DNA of 46,855 nt from Cytidiella melzeri (lineage: Eukaryota; Basidiomycota; Agaricomycetes; Polyporales; Irpicaceae), in the NCBI GenBank assembly GCA_022592445.1, contig JABYQR010000336.1:1-46855 (forward strand), written 5' to 3'. The notes under the pieces were generated by a model. It saw only the letters and a list, made by a program, of their open reading frames with translations. It did no database searches and was not told the origin of the DNA. The translations under genes were made by a program, and so were the position numbers. This document shows positions 8,314 to 19,816 of this stretch, piece by piece (the stretch's first letter is position 1; each line of letters opens with the position of its first letter).

Positions 8314-11300
8314 CTAGCGTTAGCAAGGCCGGCAAGCGGCAAGTACAATTCCTGAGGATTGAATGAAATATTACTATTTAAGCAAGATTTGTAAGTAAAC
8401 TTGGTGCTGGTAGAAGCCTGAACAAGTAATTTTGTTGGGAATAGCTTTTCCATGAGTAATGTATAGTAAGTTGGCGGTTTGTCTTCACTGGAGCACACAA
8501 TAATTCATGAAAAAAGAGGGACTATGCTGTATTGTTTGAAGTGCAACAATGGGTGTGAGTACAGAATTGAAACAAGTTTGGGGAGTAGAGCATGGAGATG
8601 AAGATTGTTTGACATGTGTCTTCTTCTTAATGGTGTTGAACTATGTTCAATAGTCTAGATACAATTTGGTAAACTGCAGGAGCAGAGCTACAAGTGATTT
8701 TGTTGTTGATAGCAGATTGAATAAATCATATAGCATGAAATAGTTGATTGCACCTGTGACTTTGTTATCACAAAGAACCTCAGTAAACAATTCTGTGCTT
8801 GCTAAGGAATTTGCCAAGCCATCTGGTCATCAATATTGACTGTATTACAGGCATTTGCTATTGGTGACACCTTTGATAGGCAACTTGATCTGGGATAAAG
8901 TGACTGTACTACAATTGATAAATTTGGTTGCGGAAACAGGAGCCATACATTGATGAAGGTAGTCACCAATGGTAGCAAGGAGCTCCATCTATCTTGTCAT
9001 TAATATTGTGCAGTGTTCACTGCTGATCCCAGAAAATTACTTGCTTCAAGAATGAAGGGCTTGAGGGTGTCTCAGTGGATCAATTGCTGGAACATGTTAC
9101 ATGTGTCCTGTTGATGTCTGCACTGCCTCACTCTTATCGGAGCTGCCACAGGCTGGGTTCTGATTGTGACTCCTGCTTATAGAGCAACTAGTGGTTGTGA
9201 AACTGTGTGGAAGAATCAAAGGCAGTGCTCTATGGTGATGCAACCATGTCCTGTTGATGTCTGAACTACATCAGCCCCACTGGAACTGCCACAGGCTGTG
9301 TTGTAGTTGTAACTCCTGCTTATAGAGTAACTGGTGGTTGTGAAACTGTATGGAAGAATCAAAAGCAGTGCTCTATGCTGATGCAACCACGTCCTGTTTA
9401 TGTTTGAACTGCCTCAGCCCTATCAGAACCAACACAGGCTATGTTCTGATTGTAACCATTCCTGAGAGAGCAACTGATGGTTGTGAAACTTTGTGGAACA
9501 ATCTGATGCAGTGGTTGCTGCTGATGCAACCAGGGTCTGAGCTGCATCACCATGTCCTGTTCATGTTTGAACGGCCTCAGCCCTATCAGAACCAACACAG
9601 GCTATGTTCTGATTGTAACCATTCCTGAGAGAGCAACTGATGGTTGTGAAACTTTGTGGAACAATCTGATGCAGTGGTTGCTGCTGATGCAACCAGGGTC
9701 TGAGCTGCATCACCATGTCCTGTTCATGTTTGAACTGCCTCAGCCCTATCAGAACCAACACAGGCTATGTTCTGATTGTAACCCCTCCTGAGAGAGCAAC
9801 TAATGGTTGTGAAACTTTGTGGAACAATCCGATGCAGTGCTTGCTGCTGATGCAACCAGGGTCTGAGCTGCATCACCCCTATTGGAACTGCCACAGACTG
9901 TGTTCTGATTGTAACTCCTGCTTAGGGAGAAGTGTTTGTGAAACCTTGTGACCAATTGAATGCAGTGCTTGCTGCCAACGCAACCATGCACTGTTGATGT
10001 CTGAACTGCCTCACCCCCATTGGAACTGCCACAGTTGTAACTCTTCCTTAGAAAGTAGTGGTTGTGAAACTTAGTGGACTGATTGAATGCAGCGCTGGCT
10101 GCTGATAAAACCACATCTGGCTGATATCTGCCCTACCTCACCCCCATCAGAGCTGTCAAATGCTGTGTTCTGAATGTATCTCCTACTTGTGGAGAAACTG
10201 GTGGTTGTGAAACTGTATGGAAGAATCAAAGGCAGTGCTCTATGCTGATGCAACCACGTCCTGTTGATGTCTCAACTGTATCAGCCCCACTAGAACTGCC
10301 ACAGGCTGTGTTCTGACTGTAACTCCCGCTTATAGAGTAACTGGTGGTTGTGAAACTGGGAAGAATCAAAAGCAGTGCTCTATGCTGATGCAACCACGTC
10401 CTGTTCATGTTTGAACTGCCTCAGCCCCATCAGAACCACCACAGGCTGTGTTCTGCTTGTAACTCCTCCTTGGGGAGAAACTAATGGTTGTGAACATTTG
10501 TGCAACAATCCAATGCAGTGCTTGCTGCTGATGCAACCATGTCCTGTTGATGTCTGAACTGCATCACCCCTATTGGAACTGCCACAGACTGTGTTCTGAT
10601 TGTAACTCATGGTTATAGAGCAACTTGTGGTTGTGAAACTGTATGGAAGAATCAAAGGCAGTGCTCTATGTTGATGCGACCATGTACAGTTGATGTCTAA
10701 ACTGTATCAGCCCCACTAGAACTTCCACAGGCTGTGTTCTGCTTGTAACTCCTCCTTGGGGAGAAACTAATGGTTGTGAACATTTGTGCAACAATCCAAT
10801 GCAGTGCTTGCTGCTGATGCAACCATGTCCTGTTGATGTCTGAACTGCCTCACTCCTATTGGAACTGCCACAGACTGTGCTCTGATTGTAACTCCTGCTT
10901 GTAAAGCAACTGGTGGTTGTGAAACTGTATGGAAGACTCAAAGGCAGTGCTCTATGCTGATGAAACCACATCCTGTTGATGTCTCAACTGTATCAGCCCC
11001 ACTAGAACTTCCACAAATTGTGTTTAGATTGGAACTCCTTCTTGGAGAGCAACTAATGGTTGTGAACATTTGTGCAACAATCCAATGCAGTGCTTGCTGC
11101 TGATGCAACCATGTCCTGTTGATGTCTGAACTGCCTCACACCCATTGGAACTGCCACAGGCTGTGTTCTGATTGTAACTCCTGCTTAGAGAGCAACCAAC
11201 AGTTGTGAAACTTTTTGGAACAATCAGATACAGTACTCACTACTAATGCAGCCAAAAATTTACATTGTCCAAGAATGTAGGGGTTGTGAATTTGTAGTTA

Positions 11301-11843
11301 GCTTCCAAAGTACTGGTAATTCTTGCTCAGAGGCACTACTATGTGTGGCATGTCTTCTAATTGTATTCCTTGTTCAAAGAGCAAGCAATGTCTGTAGATT
11401 GCTGCACCTGTACCTGATCAGAATCTGACGTCATTTGCCAGCAGGAGTGGAGTTTGAATCTGAGTCTGGAAGACCATTTTCAGTAGACTGGCCATAATGT
11501 GCTCAATCCCACTTCAATTGACAGGATGTTTGTACCAGGATGTTGCCACAAGATAGGGCTATCCAATGGTGTATTATATGTACAAATTTGTACCCATATG
11601 CAGTCTGTAAAAATCTAAAACTGCATTTTGATTGCAAAAGTGATCTGATACAAAGTTATAAAGGGCTGATAACAAGGTCAATGTGATGCCATCAGCTGTA
11701 TTCATCGTTTTGTTATTGACACTGTTACTGTCTGTATTCTGCCATCAAATTCCCACACTTTGGGGGACAAAAAGGTCACATCTGAAAAGGCATCAATGTG
11801 CTGGAGCACACTGGAACAATTCTTCTTCATTCTTCAGGAATTG
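8314..11843 (-). mobile_element. Repeat R, copy 2, inverted, with expanded minisatellite
   Basis: Begins CTAGCGTTAGCAAGGCCGGC (the shared outer end in inverted orientation) and ends CTTCAGGAATTG, flanked by TA on both sides (8312-8313 and 11844-11845). Segments flanking the array match copies 1 and 3 in inverted order. It is twice as long (3.53 kb) because the internal ~163 bp array has grown to about 13 units. No gene: the many short frames over the array are repeat artefacts. Confidence 0.8.
9090..11240 (+). repeat. ~163 bp minisatellite, about 13 units
   Basis: Units carry CCTGTTGATGTCTGAACTGC, AACTGCCACAGGCTGTGTTC and GGTTGTGAAACT blocks. The block CATGTTTGAACTGCCTCAGC recurs at about 9390, 9553 and 9716, i.e. 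exactly 163 bp apart, and these three units are almost identical, while others are diverged. Recent local amplification within an older array. Confidence 0.88.
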
Positions 11844-11845
11844 TA

Positions 11846-12270
11846 ACAAGTTTGATGATGTTCCAGTTGTCTTTGTTTCAAACAATCTTTGTCTCTCCAC
11901 TTATACAAACTGTTCCCTATGTTTTGCACTGCTCTTGCATCCAAATACATGTTTCATGTTGTGTAGCTATCTTGATTATTGGTACTGCCTCTGTTTTGCA
12001 CTGCTCATGCATTCATACACGTTTCATAGTGTTGCAGCTATGTTTGAGTGATCTTTGTACTCATTCAAGTTTCATAATGTTCCAGCTATGTTTCCTTGAT
12101 CTTTGTCTCTCCACTTATACAACCTGTTTCCTACATTTTACACTGCTCATGTATCCATATACAGTTGTATGATGTTGCATAGCTACCTTCATCATTTGAT
12201 TTGTCTCTGTCCTCCACTGCTCAAGTACTCATACAAGCTTCATAGAGTTATGTAGCTACCTTGATTGTCA
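11846..12270. repeat. Degenerate ~65 bp tandem repeat flanking R copy 2 (right part)
   Basis: Several units with TTTGCACTGCTCATGCATTC, CATACACGTTTCATAGTGTT and GCAGCTATGTTTG-like blocks, equivalent to 8150-8313 on the other side of R copy 2. Confidence 0.6.
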
Positions 12271-12343
12271 GAACTGCCTCTCACAGAGCCAATTGAGTGG
12301 ATCTTTTTGGTGTGCGGGCTAGACCCAGAAGAGTCTATCCAAA

Positions 12344-13585
12344 TGTTAAGACCAAGTATTGTCAGGAGACAGGTTGTCAAGTCAGAACCCCTTGGTACAG
12401 TCGAACCCCTCTTAACCCATACCCCTAAAACCCCATAACTCCTCAAAACCCATACATTGTAAGCTCGACCAACTTGGTTTGCAGAGAAATCGAGCTAAAA
12501 ACCCATAAACCCCTCATACTCCATAATCCATACTTTTTTGAAAGCAAAAACCCATACTTTTATGGCACAATTTTGGGCTGAATATCCCAGATATGGTAGG
12601 TTTTCTCCTAAATAAGACATGATAAGTGATTTTAAGTGCTGTTGGGAACAAAATCGGCTCATAATGTGGTATTATTGTCAATAATACTTGTGTTGCAAGG
12701 GTGCCTATTGAATAACCTCGACATGACTGAGGCATAGCCCAACTCCTGTGTGCTCAACTTTACTATAGTAGAGCACTACCCATAACAATCTGTTTATGGT
12801 ATCAACAAATTGTGAATTTGGTAGTCTATAACACAATTCCACGGTTATATTCGACAAAGCCCTGGGTGCTCAATTAAGCGCCACCTCTCGTTTCCCATAA
12901 CCTCTGATAACCCATACCTTTCTGCGTATCCCGAGGGGTATGGGTTAAGAGGGGTTCGACTGTATGACTACACACAAGGTCAAATGATGGTCTATGCTGT
13001 GCTGTTGCTGTCAAGTGCAATGGCAGACAGATGATGGGCAGATAGAAGGAATATTGATTCAAAGTGGATAGACTGAGGTTCTAGACCCATGTCTAGCAGC
13101 TATTTATACATGCTGACCTAGCTATCTTTGGGCCAGTCTGATGTATTGGCAACAAATCAGGAGGAACAGAAAGGGAGAACAATTGACAAGAAACAATAGT
13201 ACTCTGGCAAGCCAATAGGAGAAAAGACCATCAAGGCGCGAGAAAAAGAGACAATACTTGTGGACAAAGAGCAAGAGAGCAGTAGAAAGGGGGTTGAACT
13301 CAAAGAGGGGATAGACGGAGTTGAACCCAATGGAATGGTAACAGGGGTGTAGAAGGGCCGAGGGTGGAACCAGGGCAACGGTAACCAATCAGAATTAGGT
13401 ATGAGGTCTCAATGGAAACAAGAAAGAAGATGATGACACAATAGTCTGTGTTGAATGGAGATGATAAGGACAGAGGAGTAATGGAGGAAAGACAAGTTAG
13501 ATTGTCAGAGAAAAGGCAGAGAAGTAGTTAGCTACTGTTATGATAGAGGAATGAAAATAGTAGCGTGTGAAGACTGTGCATGACA
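12344..13585 (-). mobile_element. LTR (family B) inserted in hAT remnant, carrying a MITE
   Basis: On the plus strand it starts TGTTAAGACC and ends GTGCATGACA. It aligns throughout with the LTR at 35398-36079 (shared blocks: ATAGAAGGAATATTGAT, AAAGTGGATAGACTGAGGTT, GCTATTTATACATG). Without the MITE (12398-12962) and one TA it is 675 bp, close to the 682 bp of the other copy. Orientation is set by the TATAAATAG box on the minus strand. The flanks (CCAAA, GAGTC) do not match, so the target duplication is lost or it is not a simple solo LTR. Confidence 0.8.
12398..12962. mobile_element. TA-flanked MITE with near-perfect 29 bp TIRs (pogo/Tigger-like)
   Basis: Starts CAGTCGAACCCCTCTTAACC and ends with its reverse complement; about 29 bp of TIR are identical. 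TA target duplication at 12396-12397 and 12963-12964. 565 bp long. Subterminal regions at both ends carry several AACCCATA-type motifs, a common arrangement for transposase binding. CAGT-type ends with TA duplication fit the pogo/Fot1/Tigger branch of Tc1/mariner. No coding capacity. Confidence 0.92.
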
Positions 13586-13750
13586 GAGTCATGCAAAGGT
13601 TTTTCCACCCTCTCTCACATTGCACCAGACATTTTTGTAATTCCTGGTATCAGTGTCTCAGTTGAGAGGCTATTCTCATCATGCAAGCATACTATGAGAG
13701 ACTCTCACTTATCTCTCAGGGCCAGGATAGCATCAAAGACTGTCATCTGA
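13586..13750 (+). pseudogene. hAT transposase remnant, C-terminal dimerisation domain
   Basis: The plus-strand frame from 13586 to the stop at 13748-13750 reads TLSHIAPDIFVIPGISVSVE followed by RLFSSCKHTMRDSHLSLRAR, the hallmark of the hAT C-terminal dimerisation domain (IPG.S.S.ERLFS). A matching in-frame piece upstream of the adjacent LTR (about 12284-12343, LPLTEPIEWIF, then LDPEES) may be the preceding part (usually DPIEWW), so the LTR at 12344-13585 probably split this gene. Everything further upstream is lost. Confidence 0.75.
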
Positions 13751-14030
13751 AAGGAGTAGTGACAGATTGGGCTTAGTGAGGGTATTGAGTATCTGAATAG
13801 TGTGTCTATCTGGAGCAGGTAAATGTCATTGACTGCAGCTGTAGCCACCTGTGTATATTAGCATCCATGTACCAATTTGTTCAAAGTTTATGTAGTAGCA
13901 CTGTCCAGTTGCAAGACAACAGAACAGACCAAGCTCCAATGAAGTGGTGGTAATGTATACAGTGATGCTACTTGGAGTGTATAACAATAGTCATGCATAC
14001 CATCTTACTGTCTTCATGATTTTATCTTTA
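13751..14030. other. No recognisable feature
   Basis: Between the hAT remnant and R copy 3; probably the 3' part of the dead hAT element. No ORF, repeat or RNA gene seen. Confidence 0.5.
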
Positions 14031-15829
14031 CAATTCCTGAAGAATGAAGAAGAATTGTTCCAGTGTGCTCCAGCACATTGATGCCTTTTCAGATGTGACC
14101 TTTTTGTCCCCCAAAGTGTGGGAATTTGATGGCAGAATACAGACAGTAACAGCCTCAATAACAAAACAATGAACACAGCTGATGGCATCACACTGGCCTT
14201 GTTATCAGCCCTTAATTACTTTGTATCAGATCATTTTTGCAATCAAAATGCAGTTTTTGATTTTAACAGACTGCATATAGGAGCAAATCTGTACATATAA
14301 TATACCATTGGATAGCCCTATCTTGTGGCAACATCCTGGCACAAACATCCTGTCAATTGAAGTGGAATTGAGCAAGTTATGGCCAGTCTACTGAAAAAAA
14401 TCATCCAGAATCAGATTCAAACTCCACTCCTGCTGGCAGATGATGGCTAATTCTGGTCAGGTACATGTGCTGCAATCTACAGACATTGCTTGCTCTCTGA
14501 ACAAGGAGTACAATTAGAAGACATGCCACACATAGCATTGGCTCTGAGCAAGAATTACCAGTACTTTGGAAGCTAACTACAAATACTCAACCCCTACATT
14601 CTTGTGCAATGTAAATTTGTGGCTGCATTAGCAGTGAGTACTGTATCTGATTGTTCCACACAGTTTCACAACTGTTAGTTGCTCTCTAAGCAGGAGTTAC
14701 AATCAGAACACAGCCTGTGGCAGTTCCAATGGGTGTGAGGCAGTTCAGACATCAACAGTACATGGTTGCATCAGCAGCAAGCACTGCATTGAATTGTTGC
14801 ACAAAGTCTCACAACCATTACTTGCTCTCTAAGGAGGAGTCAAAATCAGAACATAGCCTGTGGCAGTTCTAATGGGGCTGAGGCAGTTCAGACATTAACA
14901 GGACGTGGTTGCATCACCATAGAGCACTGCCTTTGGTTCTTCCACACAGTTTCACAACCACCAGTTGCTCTATAAGCAGGTGTTACAATAAGAACACAGC
15001 CTGTGGCAGTTCCAATGGAGGTGAGGCAGTGCAGACACCAACAGGACACTTGTACCATGTTGTAGCAATTGATCTATTGAGACACCCCCAAGCCCTTCAT
15101 TCTTGAAGCAAGTAATTTTCTAGAATCAGCAGTGAACACTGCACAAAATTAATGACAAGATAGATGAAGCCCCTTGCTACCGTTGATGACTACCTTCATC
15201 AATGTATGGCTTCTTTTCCTGCAACCAAACTTGTCAAGTGTAGTACAACCACTTCATCCCAGATATCAAAGATGTCACCAATAGCAAATGCCTGTAATAC
15301 AGTCAACATTTATGACCAGATGGCTTGCCAAGGTCCTTACCAGGAACAGAGTTGTTTACAGATGTTCTTTTTGGTAACAAAGTCACAGGTGCAATTAACT
15401 ATTTCATGCCATATGATTCATTCAATATTCTATCAATAAAATAATCACTTGTAACCCTGCTCCTGCAGTTTACCAAATTATATCTACATTATTCAACATA
15501 GTCCAACACCGTTGATTAGAAGACACATGTCAAACAATTTTTATCTCCATGCTCTACTCCACAAACTTGTTTTAATTCTGTACTCACACCCAATGTTGCA
15601 CTTCAAACAATACAGCACAGTCCCTCTTCTTTCATTAATGATTGTGTGCTCTAGTGAAGACAAACTACTAACTTGTTATACATTACTCATCAAACAAGCT
15701 ATTCCCAACACAATTACTTTTTCAGGCTGCTGACAGCACCAAGTTTACTTACAAATCTGGCTCAAAAAGTAATATTTCATTCAATCTTCAGGAATTGTAC
15801 TTGCCGCTTGCCGGCCTTGCTAACGCTAG
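14031..15829 (+). mobile_element. Repeat R, copy 3 (cleanest copy)
   Basis: A 1799 bp copy flanked by TA (14029-14030 and 15830-15831). Starts CAATTCCTGAAGAATGAAG. The right subterminal end ATCTTCAGGAATTG (to 15797) is its inverted counterpart, followed by 32 bp ending GCTAACGCTAG. Contains about three minisatellite units. Without insertions it is the best reference for the family. No coding sequence; a non-autonomous element. Confidence 0.82.
14610..15055 (-). repeat. ~163 bp minisatellite of repeat R copy 3 (about 3 units)
   Basis: Same unit and orientation as in copy 1 (AGGCAGTTCAGACATCAACA, ACATGGTTGCATCAGCAGCA). Confidence 0.8.
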
Positions 15830-16020
15830 TAGGTACTAGTTGTGAATGCAAGACAATCAGGGACTCAGGTGAGCAAGGACTTGAACTTGGATCACCCAAA
15901 CACTGACTATATCATTAATCACCATTACATACCAATAAAAACCACTAACCAATCCATTATTATTCAATATCCAACATGTGATATTGGTATTCAATTGTAA
16001 TCCTTACTGTTGTTTGCATA
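15830..16020. other. AT-rich spacer, no feature
   Basis: Short spacer between R copy 3 and the Tc1 deletion derivative. No gene seen. Confidence 0.4.
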
Positions 16021-16430
16021 ATGATATGGAAAGTGAGTTTTTGTTTTTGGCCCACCTCAGGCGCGCAAGTAACGCAGAGGTGCCCGGGACGTCCAGTAAG
16101 TAGAACTTAGTGCTCGAACTCTTGCCTCTCAATGCCCTGTACCCGGCTCTCGCACACCAAGGATGTGTCCAATTTTCTTCACGGTGCAGCCTTGTTCATA
16201 GAAGAGAACTGGGATACGGGCCTTGAGGTCATGTGAACACACGAGAGCTTTGTGTGTGCGTCCCATTAGTGGTATGGCTGTAGGGATGAGTTGCACGCAG
16301 CCGCGGCGTGCTGGGGACAGGCACTGCCTGTAAAATGGAACAATGATGTAACCTAAAGACCTTGGACCAGGTCCGGGAAGTTCCAAGCGCTGGAAGTGGG
16401 GCCGAAAAAAAAACTCGCTTTCCATATCAT
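16021..16430 (-). mobile_element. Internally deleted Tc1-like element, 410 bp, TSD TA
   Basis: Ends ATGATATGGAAAGTGAG.. and ..CTCGCTTTCCATATCAT form TIRs of about 35 bp (a few mismatches and an A/T run difference). TA duplication at 16019-16020 and 16431-16432. It encodes only the transposase N-terminus (16266-16129). Confidence 0.88.
16129..16266 (-). CDS. Truncated Tc1-like transposase: helix-turn-helix only (45 aa)
   Basis: From the Met at 16266 the frame reads MGRTHKALVCSHDLKARIPV and LFYEQGCTVKKIGHILGVRE, the N-terminal homeodomain-like helix-turn-helix of fungal Tc1-like transposases, then stops at 16129. The catalytic domain is gone through internal deletion between the TIRs. The frame also runs upstream to 16425 without stop, but that part lies in the TIR and looks non-coding. 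If expressed, a protein with only the DNA-binding domain could compete for TIR sites; that is inference. Confidence 0.55.
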   Translation of the reverse strand: MGRTHKALVCSHDLKARIPVLFYEQGCTVKKIGHILGVREPGTGH

Positions 16431-17146
16431 TATGAAAACAGCAGTAAATACACCCTAGTTGGAAATATTTATTGGTATTTGCTAAGCACTATTGACTATA
16501 CATCGGGGAGTGTCATCTTTGAGAACCTCGTACAACCAGCAAAGCCTGTTTCAGGCTGGTATGAGTAGTCGCTCTTCAGACATTTATCCCTATCTCCTTG
16601 ATATTTGTAGCTGGTCTGGGATTAATTTTGATGCCATGATTTAGCACTGCAGAGCCAATAGCCCGTGAATTTTGCCGGTCAAACATGTTAGGGAAGTGGA
16701 TTTGCACAATAAGGAGTTGAATGTTGGCAAAAGTTGATATCGAGCAAATATTGCGGGGCGGGTGTTGAAATAACCTCGTCTGACTCAGAGCATAAAATTT
16801 GCGCAACAAGGGGTATTTTCAACAACACGCTGAGTTCAGCAGGTGTATTTCACCGCTGCCGCAGCACTGGCGCCATAATATATAATATCATCTGCTATAG
16901 CTACATACATATACATGTATAAATTATTAGCGACAGTTTTTGTAAGGGGTATGTATGTAGATATAGCTGCATAGTTTTTTTGTATCCCACATGGTCAAAG
17001 ATTATAATTCTACTTTTGTTGTGGGTAGCATTTTGGCACTCAGCCTCATTGTGGTAGTATGATGTATTGAGGCATCTCGAGGCCTACTGCAGTGTTTTCT
17101 ATATCACAGAAACATGGACTATTGGATAGGATAAAATTGAACTACA
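16431..17146. other. AT-rich non-coding end region of the tnp2 element
   Basis: No gene. Contains a short inverted repeat around 16896-16920 and 16949-16973 (ATAGCTACATACATATACAT / ATGTATGTAGATATAGCT). Probably the terminal region of the DNA transposon whose transposase ends at 17147, but no TIR partner was found. Confidence 0.4.
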
Positions 17147-19816
17147 TTACATGGTTTCTGAGCTGTCCTGCACTGCTTCATCAACATCTGAAGCATAGAA
17201 AGCACCATCAGCCCCTCTGCTCCAATCAACAATGACCCAAGTCTGTTTTGCCCGTGCAGTCCGAGGAAGAATGAGGGCCTGGATCCTTCCAACGAGAGAT
17301 TGTACACAGGTCATGTCAATCACTTGTAGAGGTGACATGCTGTCATACATGTCCACCTTCAACGAACCTAGAGTGTGACTGTCTGCCTTGCTGGTGTGGA
17401 CATCTGCAAGTACAAATTGTGTTCTCTCCTGCAGACCAATTCTTGGTGCCAGTGCAACAGTTACCACAAGGATGTGCAGCAGCTTAGCGTAGAAAGTCTT
17501 AGGCTGATACACGGCAGGAGCATGGCAATAACGAGCATTTTCATCCACAAGAATATCATACTGTCAACAAAACAAAAGTTCAGCTCAGTACCCAATGCTA
17601 TCATAATAATTATTCAGACTTACTCGGACCCATGTGGCATCCCGTCTATCCTCTGTAGGAGAGACCATTGAAGAGCCCCACATTGTATCACCCCCAAGAC
17701 AATGTACATGGCCGTAACCTTCAATTTGAATGTTCATGAACTCACATCGTATAACTGTGAGGGGTCAGCCAAATCGAGTGGCAAAGTGCAGGTGGACCCT
17801 TCGAATAAGCTGCGGATCTGCAGCAGCGCTGGAGGGTAGACGAGGTGGCAGAAGAACACAGGTAGGATCTAGAGCCAGAAGAGGGTGTGTCAGTGCCAAA
17901 GCTGTAGTGAGCATACATGACTCACAATTTGGAGACTGGAACTGCCCTTGAACCTGTGCATTAGGTGGAGGCTTGAGCGACAACACGTGGTGGATGTTAT
18001 ATCAAAGTCCTAGCTGCTTGAGGCGTGCATCAGACAGAACAGTCAGCGCAAGGTTGGTGAAAGGATGGCGCCAACTTCAAATGGAGAGTTGCAGAATACC
18101 ACAGTACCGTTCCATGGGGAAAGCCCAGTATGCCCATACAGGTCCCATAGCCTCAATGCTGTCAGCAATATGAAGAAGGGCATGAATGGTGAGTACGCAG
18201 GTTGAGAGGCGTGAGGGAGAGCATTGATAGTAAAATATGCCATGCAAATATGAGATGATTCAGAGGGAGTTTCCTGCTAATAAGACAATCAGCTTACCTC
18301 TCGTACATTTCCACCCATGTGATGAATCCCTCTCGGATGTTATGGATGTTCTCAGGCAAGAGCTCAAAGAAGAGACAGAGATTGAGAAGTGCGACAAGCT
18401 GGAGGAAGTGGTTGTAGTACTTGGCATTTTTGAATTTGCGGTCAAGAAGAGTCGGCCCAAGGTACAGTGTCCAAAATGACCACATGTCTGCTGTCAGATA
18501 AGAACGATCATCCTTAACATTGCGAACACGAGGCCCATATGCAGAAGGAATGGTTGAGCCTGACTCAGCAGTAGCCTTGCCAATTGCATCCCATACTGTC
18601 CTATCCAGCTGATACTCTTCTGTACCTTCATCTAGCCCTTTAAACTCACTAGTCCACAATAGTATCAGATTTGGAATGAGGTTCTCATAGATGAGATGCA
18701 TCAAGTCGTATGGAAAGGATGCTGGGAAGGATTGCGAGCAGAGGGAGCTGAGAATAGAAACTCCTTTGATGCCATATTCTTTGGAAAGCCTTTTCTCTGC
18801 CACTTGTGTGGGACTACCCTGTACTTTGTGTGCCTGACAAAGAAATTCGGTGTGTGTCCGCAGCAGTAACTCCCTTGGATTGTAGCGTGGAGGTTGCCGA
18901 TTGCCGTTCAAAACTGCAAGATGCTGAGATCGGTCCAATGGGCAATAGTACACTGTTGACAAGCTGTTTGGTACTCCTACACCCAGGATCTTGCACATAC
19001 GGCATGGTGAGTAGCCGTTGTGACCCTTAATATTCATCACCATTGAGACTGCAGGTATGTCCCCTCCACAAAGAATGAGATAGACATGTAGCACAAACAA
19101 AGCTCGGGTCTGCGCGTCCATCGTAGGGAGCCCAACCATCAGTGACAAGATTTCTTCAATCATAGGCCACATGAAGGAGTCAGGGTTGTGAGGCTTCTCA
19201 GGCCCTGAAATAACTCCCACGCAGATAAGGTTCTCTTTGCGAAAGTGTTCTTCTGGCGGTTTGTTGTAGTTGATGAGAAGCAGTGGCCAGCAGGTCTGCT
19301 TGCTTTGTTTGAAAGGTGCAAACCCATCCGTAAGAAAACCAAGGGCTACATCATTGTTTCCAGAGAAGTAGTGGAAGGGATAAGTCTTGCCACCAATCTC
19401 AACCTTGGTGTCACAAAGAGTGCGGTAGTGCTGGCCATCAAAGATGTCGTTGATCTTGCTTGGGCAGTAGCATACTCCAGCACAGCCCAGGCTGCTGAGT
19501 TGGTGATATCGGGAGCAGTCGGGTAGAGGGGGATTGTGGCATGGTGGTGAAGGCTGGAAATTTGTACAGTATTGCAGCTTCTCAGCAAACTTCTGGTCTT
19601 TGTACATTGCTATCAGACGGGGTGCCACAGGAATGTAAGTGAAGAGCTTTCAAGGATGACCAGATCAAGTAAAACTGGGTTCATTGCAATAAGGACATGT
19701 TTGACAGTCCATGTGTGGGCCAACGGGGCAGCAACATGAGTTGATACAGCAGTGGAGTGGTTTGGGATCCAATCCTGAGAGGAACGCTGCCCACGATGTG
19801 ATCTTGTCCTCAGAAA

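Noticed and set aside
9350..10971. Many 60-100 codon frames over the minisatellite
   Set aside because: They repeat with the 163 bp period on both strands and have no family resemblance; repeat artefacts.
9090..11240. Possible CRISPR-like array
   Set aside because: Units are contiguous 163 bp repeats with no short conserved repeat separated by unique spacers, and the organism is eukaryotic.
14031..15829. R as a definite Helitron because of its CTAG end followed by T
   Set aside because: No TC 5' end and no convincing hairpin before CTAG were seen, and TA flanks both sides of two copies; left open.
16431..17146. Terminal inverted repeats for the tnp2 element
   Set aside because: Several CACTG/CACTA strings exist but none pairs convincingly with a counterpart near 29.4-29.9 kb.
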